From Candidatus Omnitrophota bacterium (GTDB taxonomy: Bacteria > Omnitrophota > Gorgyraeia > JABMRN01 > RBG-13-46-9): a stretch of DNA of 57,025 nucleotides. The stretch is taken from positions 1 to 57,025 of the forward strand of contig JAMXCZ010000004.1 in the NCBI GenBank assembly GCA_024542975.1. The letters are read 5' to 3'. The first letter of the stretch is position 1. Every line of letters begins with the position of its first letter. Below are positions 1 to 8,864 of the stretch, piece after piece. Made by a program: the position numbers and the translations under genes. Under the pieces are notes generated by a model. That model worked only from the letters and a program-made list of their open reading frames with translations. It ran no database searches and was not told the origin of the DNA.

Positions 1-1584
1 GGCGAGGCCAGGCCCAATAACGGTGCTCGATTCTTTTTCGCGCTTTGCGAGGGAATTGAATATTCCATCGGAGCTCACGTTCAGTTCTTTCGCAATAATG
101 CCCGAAGCCTCCTTAAAAAAATCTTCCATGGAAAGGGATCTTCCCAGGTCGAGAATGCTGCAATCCGCTATCAGATGGTCGAAACGGTCTTCTACGATCT
201 GGTCTCGCTCCAGGAGAATATCCCTTAACTCGTCAGGCAACGTAGGGTCGGCAAGCTCACCGGCCGTAATACGTTCTACAATATGCACAAGCGCTGCCTG
301 GCGTTTTACCTTTTTTCGCGCGTATATGAGATACCACGAAAGGGCGAAGGCTATAAAAGCCGCAGTTATGGAAAGAGGGATCCTTCCCATTTTAAAAATA
401 AGAAAACCGTATCCAAGGATACCTGCTATCTGAAGCCAGGGGTAAAGCGGGGATAGAAATTTCGGCCTGTAGCTCTGGATTTTGCTTTCGCGCATCAAGA
501 TAACCGAAACATTTACAAGAAGAAAAAGAAGTAGCATCAGAGTCGACGCAGTCTTCACGAGGTTCTCGAGGCTTAAGAAAAGTATTGCGCAAATCATAAA
601 AAGGGTCGTAACTACTATGGAAATATGCGGCGTCTTGAAACGCCTGTTTACTTTATGCAGGAACTTGGGTATGAGATAATCACGGCTCATCGCCATTGAA
701 TCCCTCGACGCAGTGAGAATCCCTGCGTTTGCGGTAGTGATGAAAGCCAGTATAGCCGCGAGAGACAAAACTATTATACCCGCATCACCCATAACCCTCC
801 CGGCAGCTATTGAAATCGGCGCGGGAGTTCCCAAAAGCTCCGCCCTCCCGAGAAGGCCCACCGTGACAAAAACAACGGCCGCATAAAGAAACATGACGAA
901 GCCAAATGCGAGAAACATTCCGAGCGGGATCGTGCGCCCCGGGTTCTTTACTTCTTCTGCCACGCAGCAGACCTTCGTTAACCCTCCAAACGATACGAAG
1001 ACAAGTCCGGCTGTCGCAAAAATTTGACCCAGGCCGAACGGCGCGAACGGAACATACCGGTCGGGTTTAATGAATTGTGCGCCCCGGAATACGTAAAAAA
1101 GAAGTATGCCGAAAAGAATCATAACAAGCGCAATTTGGAGCCTTCCGGTATGCTTGACACCGGTAATGTTGACTCCCATAAAAAAAATACAAGCAGCCAC
1201 TGCGATCAGCTTTACCTGAAAGCCGGAAATCGAGGGGTTTATCAGCGTCGCGAATATGCCTATTCCCACGAGGGCAAACGCGCTTTTAAGGCTCAGGGAA
1301 AACCAACTCGCAAATCCTCCGATAGTCCCGAGCGGCGCACCCATGCTACGCTCAATGAAAAAATATACCCCTCCCGCTTTTGGCATGGCTGTCGCAAGCT
1401 CTGCCTTGGCAAATACAGACGGCAGGATAAAAATACCGGCTATGATATAAGAAAAAATTACGGCGGGCCCGGTTTTCGCATATGCCAGGGCAGGTAGGAT
1501 AAAAAGCCCGGAGCTTATCATTGCCCCCGCGCATATGGAAAAAACATCGAGGATGCCCAATTCTTTTTTGAGCTTCTCTTCCAT
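1..1584 (-). CDS. Amino acid permease (APC superfamily) with C-terminal PTS EIIA type-2 domain, 3'-truncated by window edge
   Basis: Manual minus-strand translation from ATG at 1584: MEEKLKKELGILDVFSICAGAMISSGLFILPALAYAKTGPAVIFSY..., many TM segments; C-terminal part ...CSILDLGRSLSMEDFFKEASGIIAKELNV..SSTVIGPGLA resembles PTS EIIA type 2. Not in ORF track because it has no stop in the window. Confidence 0.85.
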   Translation of the reverse strand, partial: MEEKLKKELGILDVFSICAGAMISSGLFILPALAYAKTGPAVIFSYIIAGIFILPSVFAKAELATAMPKAGGVYFFIERSMGAPLGTIGGFASWFSLSLKSAFALVGIGIFATLINPSISGFQVKLIAVAACIFFMGVNITGVKHTGRLQIALVMILFGILLFYVFRGAQFIKPDRYVPFAPFGLGQIFATAGLVFVSFGGLTKVCCVAEEVKNPGRTIPLGMFLAFGFVMFLYAAVVFVTVGLLGRAELLGTPAPISIAAGRVMGDAGIIVLSLAAILAFITTANAGILTASRDSMAMSRDYLIPKFLHKVNRRFKTPHISIVVTTLFMICAILFLSLENLVKTASTLMLLLFLLVNVSVILMRESKIQSYRPKFLSPLYPWLQIAGILGYGFLIFKMGRIPLSITAAFIAFALSWYLIYARKKVKRQAALVHIVERITAGELADPTLPDELRDILLERDQIVEDRFDHLIADCSILDLGRSLSMEDFFKEASGIIAKELNVSSDGIFNSLAKREKESSTVIGPGLA

Positions 1585-1593
1585 CGGGGCGCC

Positions 1594-2511
1594 TTACCAG
1601 CTCCTTATTTGTTCGCGCGAGTCGGGAACGCGCTCTACTTTAAGCGCCATAAGAATGGTGTTAACACAGGTTTCGAGGTCGTTCGACTCCGTATCAATTA
1701 CTATGTCGGCATTATCAGGCTCCTCGAACGGGGCAGAAATACCGGTAAACTCCTTTATTTCGCCTTTCCTTGCCTTTTTATACATTCCTTTTACGTCGCG
1801 CTTTTCACATTCCCTGACGCTACACTTAATATAAACCAGTTTGAAGTTGTCGACTATATCCTTTACCATTTTTCTATACTTATTCGCGGGGGAGACGAAG
1901 CTCGCTATTACAAAGTTGCCGTTGCGGTTAAAGAGATCCGCCACATGCGCTATGCGCCGAAGGTTTTCGTTCCTATCAGCCTCGGAAAAGCCGAGATCCG
2001 CATTCAGTTTCCCGCGAACATCGTCGCCATCAAGGCTAACCGCTTTGTACCCGCGGTTGTCGAGCTCTTCTTTAAGCCTTTTTGCGATCGTGGTCTTGCC
2101 CGAGCAGGGTAAACCGGTAAGCCAGAGTGTCGTGTTAAGCGTCTTTATATACTCATTCACCTCGGCAGGAATGTTGCTATCCTTGCCGGCGCGTACATTT
2201 GTTCCGGAAATTTTTCCGATATTCGCGGGCGGGTCCACCCTGTTGACATCATAGCCGACTTTTCTGCCGATATTTATGCTTTTTATGTCGGGAATCGTTA
2301 TTATTTCTACCGTGTTGCCATAAATCCTTTTTACCATTTCCGTCCTCTGCCCTACCGTATAGGGATTCTGCTCGGATATCTCCGTGTTTCTGAGCGCTAT
2401 ACAGACATTTTCGCCTTTCGCGATGGCGCTGTCGATCAAGAATTTGTGCCCGTTATGGAACGGCTGCCATCTTCCGATAAATAAAGCGAATTTTTTATGC
2501 GCATTATACAT
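1594..2511 (-). CDS. Fusion: N-terminal HIGH-type nucleotidyltransferase (NadM/cytidyltransferase-like) and C-terminal adenylylsulfate kinase
   Basis: FIGRWQPFHNGHKFLI (HNGH motif) and ISGTNVR in the N half; GLPCSGKTTIA P-loop, LDGDDVRGKLNADLGFSEADRNENLRR, APS-kinase-type motifs in the C half. Confidence 0.85.
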   Translation of the reverse strand: MYNAHKKFALFIGRWQPFHNGHKFLIDSAIAKGENVCIALRNTEISEQNPYTVGQRTEMVKRIYGNTVEIITIPDIKSINIGRKVGYDVNRVDPPANIGKISGTNVRAGKDSNIPAEVNEYIKTLNTTLWLTGLPCSGKTTIAKRLKEELDNRGYKAVSLDGDDVRGKLNADLGFSEADRNENLRRIAHVADLFNRNGNFVIASFVSPANKYRKMVKDIVDNFKLVYIKCSVRECEKRDVKGMYKKARKGEIKEFTGISAPFEEPDNADIVIDTESNDLETCVNTILMALKVERVPDSREQIRSW

Positions 2512-2542
2512 GCCATCTCCTCCTTTATATGCTCTCGATCAT

Positions 2543-3046
2543 TTATGTGAAAAATCTCTTTATCTCGGGCCTCGTAAAAATAATAAGGCAGAGTAGCGGG
2601 ATCGCCGCAAACCACAATATATCATCGAAATATATTTCCGCAAGCAAATTCTTCGCTATCCAGACGGGATTCAGTATAGTTGCCACAAGCATCCATGACG
2701 ACACAAATATCAATTCAAGGGCACAAACAGTTATAAGTAAGATCCTTGCCCATTTCTGCCTGAATATAATACCCATTCCGATCAATATGAATAAAGGCGA
2801 TACTATCGCGGAGACGGCAGGGCGAACCCAAATTTGCATCGTGATCGAAAGCTGCTTGGCCAAGGTATCGTATTTCGCGTAGTTTATAGGCTCAAGGTAA
2901 GGCGATCTCAAATACTGCCCGATGAATAGGGTCCGATAAGTGCAAGGAAGCAGAAAAACCCATCCGAATACATCTATTAGCACATTCCTTTTTTGCATAT
3001 TCCTATTATAATGGTGAAATATAGATAAGTAAAGCCCTCTTTCCAT
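2543..3046 (-). CDS. Hypothetical integral membrane protein
   Basis: 167 aa ORF with several hydrophobic segments, consistent with gene order. Confidence 0.6.
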   Translation of the reverse strand: MERGLYLSIFHHYNRNMQKRNVLIDVFGWVFLLPCTYRTLFIGQYLRSPYLEPINYAKYDTLAKQLSITMQIWVRPAVSAIVSPLFILIGMGIIFRQKWARILLITVCALELIFVSSWMLVATILNPVWIAKNLLAEIYFDDILWFAAIPLLCLIIFTRPEIKRFFT

Positions 3047-3082
3047 CGAACTATAATATTTAAAGAGTTACGTCACACCCTT

Positions 3083-3247
3083 CCGGTCCGGCAGGGAAGC
3101 CGGTACCTGGCGCGCGAATTTTGGCTTCAGCTAACCCATCCAGGAGAATACACAAAAATAGGAAACCCTGTATGATTCTCCTGTCTGGGTGGATCTCGAG
3201 GTAAAATTTTCGCAATGCGCCAAGTACCGGCTTCCCTGCCGGACCGG
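3083..3247. repeat. Long imperfect palindrome A (~165 nt hairpin element)
   Basis: Outer arms ccggtccggcagggaagccggtacctggcgc / gcgccaagtaccggcttccctgccggaccgg; inner stem ccaggagaat / attctcctg; apical loop contains aggaaaccctgta. Confidence 0.85.
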
Positions 3248-3264
3248 AGCGGAGTGCACAGTCG

Positions 3265-3437
3265 CTGCGCGCCCCGGTAAGGGTGTGCCTCCGGGGTGCA
3301 TTGCAAAAATTCCGGCCGAAGATCCACTCTGACAGGAGAAATGTATAGGGTTTCCTTATTTCGGTTTTCTCCTGTCAGAGTTAGCTGAGGCCGGAATTTG
3401 CTGCACCCCGGAGGCATACCCTTACCGGGGCGCGCAG
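3265..3437. repeat. Long imperfect palindrome B (~173 nt hairpin element, inverted homologue of A)
   Basis: Outer arms gcgcgccccggtaagggtgtgcctccggggtgc / gcaccccggaggcatacccttaccggggcgcgc; inner tctgacaggagaa / ttctcctgtcaga; loop tagggtttcct. Confidence 0.85.
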
Positions 3438-3550
3438 GCAGGATGTAACGCGGTATCCAAAGTATTGCAAAAGAGCCCCTTTTTGGTGTTGAACAAGGGA
3501 TATTACGTGATATAATGTGTGGCGAAGAATAAAAGGGGGCAAATGGTATT

Positions 3551-4300
3551 ATGAATAACATAAAGTTGGTGCTTTTGCGGCACGGTGAGAGTATATGGAA
3601 CAGGGAAAACAGGTTCACCGGATGGACGGACGTTGACCTCTCTCAGAAAGGCATAAAGGAAGCCGGGGAATCGGCGGAAGTTCTTAAGAAGGAAGGTTAT
3701 GCATTCGACATTGCCTTTACATCCGTATTAAAAAGGGCAATACGAACGCTTTGGATCGTAACGGATAAGATGGATTTGATGTGGATACCGGTTTACCGCT
3801 CGTGGCGGCTTAACGAAAAACATTATGGTGCTCTACAGGGGCTCAACAAATCGGAGACAGCCAAAAAATACGGGAACGAACAAGTGCTCTTATGGAGAAG
3901 GGGTTACGACATCCAGCCTCCTGTGCTGGACAAAAAAGACAAGCGCCACCCAGCGCATGAGGCAATATACAAAGATCTCGATAAAAAATACATTCCCGCA
4001 ACCGAAAGCCTGAAGGATACGGTGGCGCGCTTTATGCCGTACTGGCATAAAACAATCGTATCCGTGTTAAAATCCGGGAAAAAAGTGCTGATTTCCGCAC
4101 ACGGAAACAGCCTGAGGGCGCTTGTAAAACACCTGGACGGCGTCTCGGACGAGGCCATCATAAAATTAAACATCCCCACAGGCATACCCCTCGTATATGA
4201 GCTCAACCAAAACCTAAAAGCGCTCAAGCACTATTACCTGGGCGACCCAGAAAAAGTAAAGCAAGCCATGAAAAGCGTAGCCGACCAAGGCAAGGCATAG
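3551..4300 (+). CDS. gpmA: 2,3-bisphosphoglycerate-dependent phosphoglycerate mutase
   Basis: [63 protein letters not shown]. Confidence 0.95.
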   Translation: MNNIKLVLLRHGESIWNRENRFTGWTDVDLSQKGIKEAGESAEVLKKEGYAFDIAFTSVLKRAIRTLWIVTDKMDLMWIPVYRSWRLNEKHYGALQGLNKSETAKKYGNEQVLLWRRGYDIQPPVLDKKDKRHPAHEAIYKDLDKKYIPATESLKDTVARFMPYWHKTIVSVLKSGKKVLISAHGNSLRALVKHLDGVSDEAIIKLNIPTGIPLVYELNQNLKALKHYYLGDPEKVKQAMKSVADQGKA

Positions 4301-4337
4301 GGACGGGGCATTTCGTGAACTCTGGCCTGTCCCTTTC

Positions 4338-5105
4338 TTAGAGGAGGTCAATGTCGGTGCGTTTGATCCAGCCTTGTTTGCCATCCTGACGCCTTATTTT
4401 TACCCAGTCTTTTTTGGAGGCTGTTACCGTGATGGGTTCGCCTTCGTTCAGGGTAAAAAAAGTGGTTCCGCCTATTGAGGGCTCGAATTTGGAGTCCGAG
4501 CGCTCTACGACACAAACAGCTTCTTTTTCCAGAATTTCCTTCTTGTATTTTATGGCAAACAAAGAAACGGAGATAATCAAAACCGCGAAAAGCGCTGAAT
4601 TTACATAAAGGTAAACTTTCCCAGGTCCGGTTTTCGTTATAGCCAGTATAACCAGAAGCGCAAGCGTAAAATACAAGATCATGAAGACAAAGGTAATACT
4701 ATCCAGGCTAAAAGAATCCGCAAGCGCAAAAAAGAGCCGCGCATACCAGTTTCTCCCGAGCGTTACCCGGCCGTTTTTTACGAGGGAACGCGCGTAATTT
4801 AAATTTGCCTTTAGATCCGCTTCCTGCGGCATGAGCCTTGCGGCGCGCAAATAATTGAGGATTGCCCGCCCCAGTTCGCCGTGTTTGAAATAAGCATTCC
4901 CGAGATTATAATAAAACGGCCCGCTTTCATATCCCATGCTAAGAACCTTTTCATATTCGGCAATCGCCTCCTCGAATTTCTCTTCGCTATAACGGGCATT
5001 TCCCTCGAGGATCAAAAGGCGCGCAGTGTCTTTCGTAGCACAATAAGCCGGCGCGGCAAAGGTAAGTATTAAAAATAAAGAGATTACATATTTTCTAACC
5101 TTCAT
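4338..5105 (-). CDS. BatE-like protein: TPR repeats and C-terminal SH3 domain
   Basis: Signal peptide, TPR (ARYSEEKFEEAIAEYEKVL..YYNLGNAYFKHGELGRAILNY), SH3-like C-terminus WVKIRRQDGKQGWIKRTDIDLL; position in Bat operon. Confidence 0.8.
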   Translation of the reverse strand: MKVRKYVISLFLILTFAAPAYCATKDTARLLILEGNARYSEEKFEEAIAEYEKVLSMGYESGPFYYNLGNAYFKHGELGRAILNYLRAARLMPQEADLKANLNYARSLVKNGRVTLGRNWYARLFFALADSFSLDSITFVFMILYFTLALLVILAITKTGPGKVYLYVNSALFAVLIISVSLFAIKYKKEILEKEAVCVVERSDSKFEPSIGGTTFFTLNEGEPITVTASKKDWVKIRRQDGKQGWIKRTDIDLL

Positions 5106-6955
5106 ATCTTCGCCCTTTCCAGTTTATCGATAACCCCTTCGAGAAGCGTAAGAGTCCGCGACATATCCTCTTTTGTTATGGACGACTGCGCATAACGGGC
5201 CGTATCACAATTCCCGAAACATTCTTTTAAACTGTCGATTATACCGGAATCAATATTGTAACCCCGAAGCGCCTCTACGACATTTGAGGTTATGCCGGCG
5301 GTGGGTAAATGGAATTTATCGCCCAAATACTCCTGAAGTGTTTTGAAGACAGCGTCAAAAAATTGCTGCGAGTCTCCGGCGCTCAAAAATTGACGTGCCC
5401 TCTTAAGGTTTCGCCCTGCCTTCCGCGGCGCGGCAAGCCGCCTTGCGTAGGGTATGTCGCGCTCGAGGCGCTCTTTTCTTCTTTGGAATACAATCGTAAA
5501 AATAACGCAAAGTATGGGAATAAATTGAAGCGCGATAAATAATTTATTTCTGCATAAAAACGCGCCTCTTTTTTTAAGGAGCCCGGGTGAGTCCTTTATG
5601 TAGATTATATCTTTCCCGAAAATTTCCCGAGCGCGCGCCGCCCCGGCAGGGCCCTCGGGCGTTTCAAAGATTATGAGCTCCTCACCCTTCGGAAGCGGGT
5701 TTACCTTTATCGGCATGGGCCCTCTTGTAATGCTTTTGTATTTGCCGGATGAGGTATCGAAAAAGCTAAAGGTAACCGCGGGAATCTCTTTTACGTTTAC
5801 GGTTTTGGGGATAATAACCTGCTCAAATACTTTCCCTGTCTCATCCTGTTTGACATCCGGGTCGTATATTTTAAAATCGCCATCGGCGCGAAGAGCGGGA
5901 TTCTTTACGGTATTGAAATTACCTTCCCCCGCGATAACTAGTTTAAGCGTTATCGGGTCTCCGACCTTTACCTCTTTGGGGCTTGCTTCCAGGTAAAACT
6001 GATAGTTGCCGAGCGCGCCCGTAAAGTCATTCGGGACAAATTCAATCGGCAATTCCGCTACTGTGACAGGAACGCTCTCCGACTTTAAATTCAAAGGATA
6101 TTTCTCATAGCCGCCGCCAAAGAAACTGTCAAAAGCGCCCGGTCCGAAAAAGTCATCGTCGCCAAAAATCGAAGAATGCCGCCTGTTTCGCGTTTTTCTT
6201 CTCAAAAGCAAACTGCACTTTAATTCAGCCGGCCCCAGCGTAAGTTCTCCCGGACGATTCCCGAATGCATTAGTGTTAAATTCGATAACGTCGTAGGGTA
6301 TGCCGTTTAGAATTTCCTTGTATTGCCTCGGCTTCTCGTATTCGTCTATCGAAAATTTCCGGTGCGCCAGCATGGGAGGGTAAATATCCTTTATCGCAAG
6401 CTTATTTACGTAGAGTTTGACCGTAACGGGAATGACTTCATTCACGTAGGCCTTTTTTTTACCCGCTTCCAGCACAAGGAAAGCTTTATCTCCGAGATCC
6501 CGAACAGTGCTACCGTAACTCTCTTTGGTTCCGGGCGCGGGCGCGCTTACCGGCCCGCGAACAACCGTTATGGGTATGGGGTTTGACTCATAGGTCCTGC
6601 CGTTATAATAAACGGACATCGGCGGCACACTAAACTCCCCTGCCTCAATAGGGATCAAGACATACATATGCGTAATCGACCTAGTTGCCCTTCCGTTTAT
6701 GATCGACATCTTAAGAGACGGCCCGAAATAACGCCAGTTAAAACCGTGAATATCCGGCAGGTCTATGCGGTTTATGCTCTGAGTGCCATAAAAGGTGAGG
6801 TTAAGGCTAACTGTCGAGTTAAGCGAGACCTTGTTTTTGTCGACAGTAACTTCAAACCGTATATCTCTTGCAAATGCCGAAACGGTAAAGTTTGAAAGTA
6901 AAAGTACTATTAAACAAAAAATTATTTTTCTATTTGGGGCCATCTCTCTTACCAA
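5102..6955 (-). CDS. BatD family protein
   Basis: Signal peptide, beta-rich extracytoplasmic region (RDIRFEVTVDKNKVSLNSTVSLNLTF), TM segment, cytoplasmic tail; operon context. Confidence 0.8.
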   Translation of the reverse strand: MVREMAPNRKIIFCLIVLLLSNFTVSAFARDIRFEVTVDKNKVSLNSTVSLNLTFYGTQSINRIDLPDIHGFNWRYFGPSLKMSIINGRATRSITHMYVLIPIEAGEFSVPPMSVYYNGRTYESNPIPITVVRGPVSAPAPGTKESYGSTVRDLGDKAFLVLEAGKKKAYVNEVIPVTVKLYVNKLAIKDIYPPMLAHRKFSIDEYEKPRQYKEILNGIPYDVIEFNTNAFGNRPGELTLGPAELKCSLLLRRKTRNRRHSSIFGDDDFFGPGAFDSFFGGGYEKYPLNLKSESVPVTVAELPIEFVPNDFTGALGNYQFYLEASPKEVKVGDPITLKLVIAGEGNFNTVKNPALRADGDFKIYDPDVKQDETGKVFEQVIIPKTVNVKEIPAVTFSFFDTSSGKYKSITRGPMPIKVNPLPKGEELIIFETPEGPAGAARAREIFGKDIIYIKDSPGLLKKRGAFLCRNKLFIALQFIPILCVIFTIVFQRRKERLERDIPYARRLAAPRKAGRNLKRARQFLSAGDSQQFFDAVFKTLQEYLGDKFHLPTAGITSNVVEALRGYNIDSGIIDSLKECFGNCDTARYAQSSITKEDMSRTLTLLEGVIDKLERAKI

Positions 6956-7866
6956 TTCTTCAAAACCTCGGGGAATCGGGAGGCCGGAAGTTTTTCCCTG
7001 TATAAGCCCCTCGGCTCTTCTTCCTGGCGGTAGTTCGCAAGAAGCCTCTCTGCCTCTTCTTCCGACATCTCGCCCGCAGGACGTTCACGGCCGGTAACGT
7101 TTCTCCGGGATTCTTCCTCGCCATTTTCTTTTTCTTCAGGCTTTCTGTCTTCGGGCTTTTCTTCAGGCTCCTCCGTTTTTTCCTTTTCTTTCTTCCCGGA
7201 TTTCTCTTCTTTTCCTTCCTCTTCGTCCTCTTTCTCTTCCGCCCGGGAGGCTTCTTCTTTCTCTTTTTTCTTCTCTTCTTTTTTTTCGTTTTCTTTTTCC
7301 CGGGGCTTCTCTTCTTCTTTTCCTTCAACGCTATCCGGTTTATCCTCTTTTTTCTCTTCCTCTTTCTCTTCTTCCTCTTCCGATTTTTTCTGCAGGCGCT
7401 CGAGTTCTTTTTTTACGAATTCGTGATTATATTTTACGTCTATGTCCTCCGGATCAAAAAGCAAAGCGTTCTCGTAGTGAGTGAGCGCGCGTTTTAAAAA
7501 GCTTATTGCTTCCTCAAGGGCATCGTTTTCCTTCGCGATGCCGTATTTATATTCGGTGTTTCCGAGGTTGTAATTTGCCGCAGCCTCGAGGGTCTCGTCT
7601 TCGGAAACAAGGGACTTCTCGAAGTGCCTTAGCGCCGCCTTATAATCCCCTGTCTTATAGAGGGCAGCTGCAAGGTCGAAATTGACGACATCGGAGTCAG
7701 GGGACTTGAGGACAGCTTCTTCATATCGTTTGAGCGCTTCCTCAAACCTGCCCTTAGCATATAATACATTCCCTTCTTTTACTTCCTTTTTCGCAAGGGT
7801 TGCGGCAAAAGATACCCCACTTCCCAAAATGCACGAGGCCAACGTCATTAAAAAAAACCGTTTCAT
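6949..7866 (-). CDS. BatC-like TPR protein with very acidic/basic Glu-Lys-rich region
   Basis: TPR motifs (GNVLYAKGRFEEALKRYEEAVLKSPDSDVVNFDLAAALYKTGDYKAALRHFEKSL), then long E/K low-complexity stretch. Confidence 0.75.
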   Translation of the reverse strand: MKRFFLMTLASCILGSGVSFAATLAKKEVKEGNVLYAKGRFEEALKRYEEAVLKSPDSDVVNFDLAAALYKTGDYKAALRHFEKSLVSEDETLEAAANYNLGNTEYKYGIAKENDALEEAISFLKRALTHYENALLFDPEDIDVKYNHEFVKKELERLQKKSEEEEEKEEEKKEDKPDSVEGKEEEKPREKENEKKEEKKKEKEEASRAEEKEDEEEGKEEKSGKKEKEKTEEPEEKPEDRKPEEKENGEEESRRNVTGRERPAGEMSEEEAERLLANYRQEEEPRGLYREKLPASRFPEVLKNW

Positions 7867-8864
7867 GCTTTCTTTCTATCGCTTAGAGCGTATTCTGCCA
7901 CAAGGAGTAACAAACAGAATAAAAGAGGTATTTGGAAGCGTTCGTAGTAGAGTTTTGCCATCTCGGCTTTTATGTCTTTCTTTTCCATTTTTGACAATTT
8001 TTCGTCGTAAATAAACTCAAGCCCAAAATCAGCGCCGCTTGAACGCACGTAGCTTGCGCCTGTCTCAATGGCTATTTTCCGCAAAACACTTTCATTTAGC
8101 CTGGATTTTACGATGTTGCCCGATGAGTCTTTTAGGAACGTCTTTTTCCCGTTCTCGCGCGTCACATGGATGAGCTCTCCCGAAGATGTGCCGATACCTA
8201 CGCAGAATATTTTTATGCCCTCATTTTTTGCCTTTCCCGCAAGGGCGAGAGCGTCGCCCTCATGATCTTCTCCGTCCGTGATAATAATGAGGATCTTATA
8301 TTTCTTCCCGCTGCCTTCAAAGCTTTTCATTGCTACCTGAATAGCGCTTGATATTGAAGTCCCCCCACGCGGGATGGTATTTGTGTTCAAATCGTTTAGC
8401 GCGAGAAGAAACCCGCCGTAATCTACGGTAAGCGGGGACTGGAGGTACGCTGTCCCGGAAAAAGCAATAAGGCCGATCCTGTCGCCCGAGAGCTTCTTTA
8501 TTAAATCCCAAACGGCAAGTTTTGACCTCTCGAGGCGGTTGGGTTTCACGTCGGCAGCAAGCATGCTTCTGGACGTATCGATTGCAATTATTATATCCAG
8601 CCCCTTTCTTTTTACCTCCTGCCACTCGTACCCCCACTGCGGCCGCATCAGGGCCAGGATGCCGAATATGGCGAAGGTTGCAAGCATGGCGTACTTAATA
8701 AGCCGTTTTTTGCGGCTTGCGGAATATGTGATTTTTTCAAGAAGGCCGGGGTCGGCAAATACGCGAAGCGCTGTCTTCCTGCGTTTTTCCGACCATATGA
8801 AAAACAAAACCATCGCAATAACCAGCCAGAAACCATATGCGTAATAAGCCGCGGCAAATCTCAT
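7863..8864 (-). CDS. VWA domain protein, BatB-like
   Basis: DIIIAIDTSRSMLAADVKPNRLERSK (MIDAS DxSxS), LIIITDGEDHEGDA. Confidence 0.85.
   Translation of the reverse strand: MRFAAAYYAYGFWLVIAMVLFFIWSEKRRKTALRVFADPGLLEKITYSASRKKRLIKYAMLATFAIFGILALMRPQWGYEWQEVKRKGLDIIIAIDTSRSMLAADVKPNRLERSKLAVWDLIKKLSGDRIGLIAFSGTAYLQSPLTVDYGGFLLALNDLNTNTIPRGGTSISSAIQVAMKSFEGSGKKYKILIIITDGEDHEGDALALAGKAKNEGIKIFCVGIGTSSGELIHVTRENGKKTFLKDSSGNIVKSRLNESVLRKIAIETGASYVRSSGADFGLEFIYDEKLSKMEKKDIKAEMAKLYYERFQIPLLFCLLLLVAEYALSDRKKA

Noticed and set aside
1024-1497. 157-aa plus-strand ORF and 64-aa ORF inside it
   Set aside because: Antisense to the APC permease coding sequence.
1609-2254. Plus-strand ORFs (167 and 137 aa) opposite the APS kinase fusion
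   Set aside because: Antisense shadow ORFs over a strongly supported coding gene; the same applies to most plus-strand ORFs in the track.
3083-3437. Integron attC sites
   Set aside because: attC sites have conserved R/L boxes at the ends and variable centres; here the centre is conserved and the ends vary, GTTAGCT does not fit GTTRRRY, and there is no integrase or cassette array.
3083-3437. Retron msr-msd
   Set aside because: No reverse transcriptase ORF anywhere in the window.
3127-3618. 163-aa minus-strand ORF
   Set aside because: It spans both palindromic elements and overlaps the start of gpmA; composition is not protein-like and it is explained by the hairpins.
6960-7328. 122-aa Lys/Arg-rich ORF overlapping batC
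   Set aside because: Alternate frame of the low-complexity E/K region of the TPR protein.
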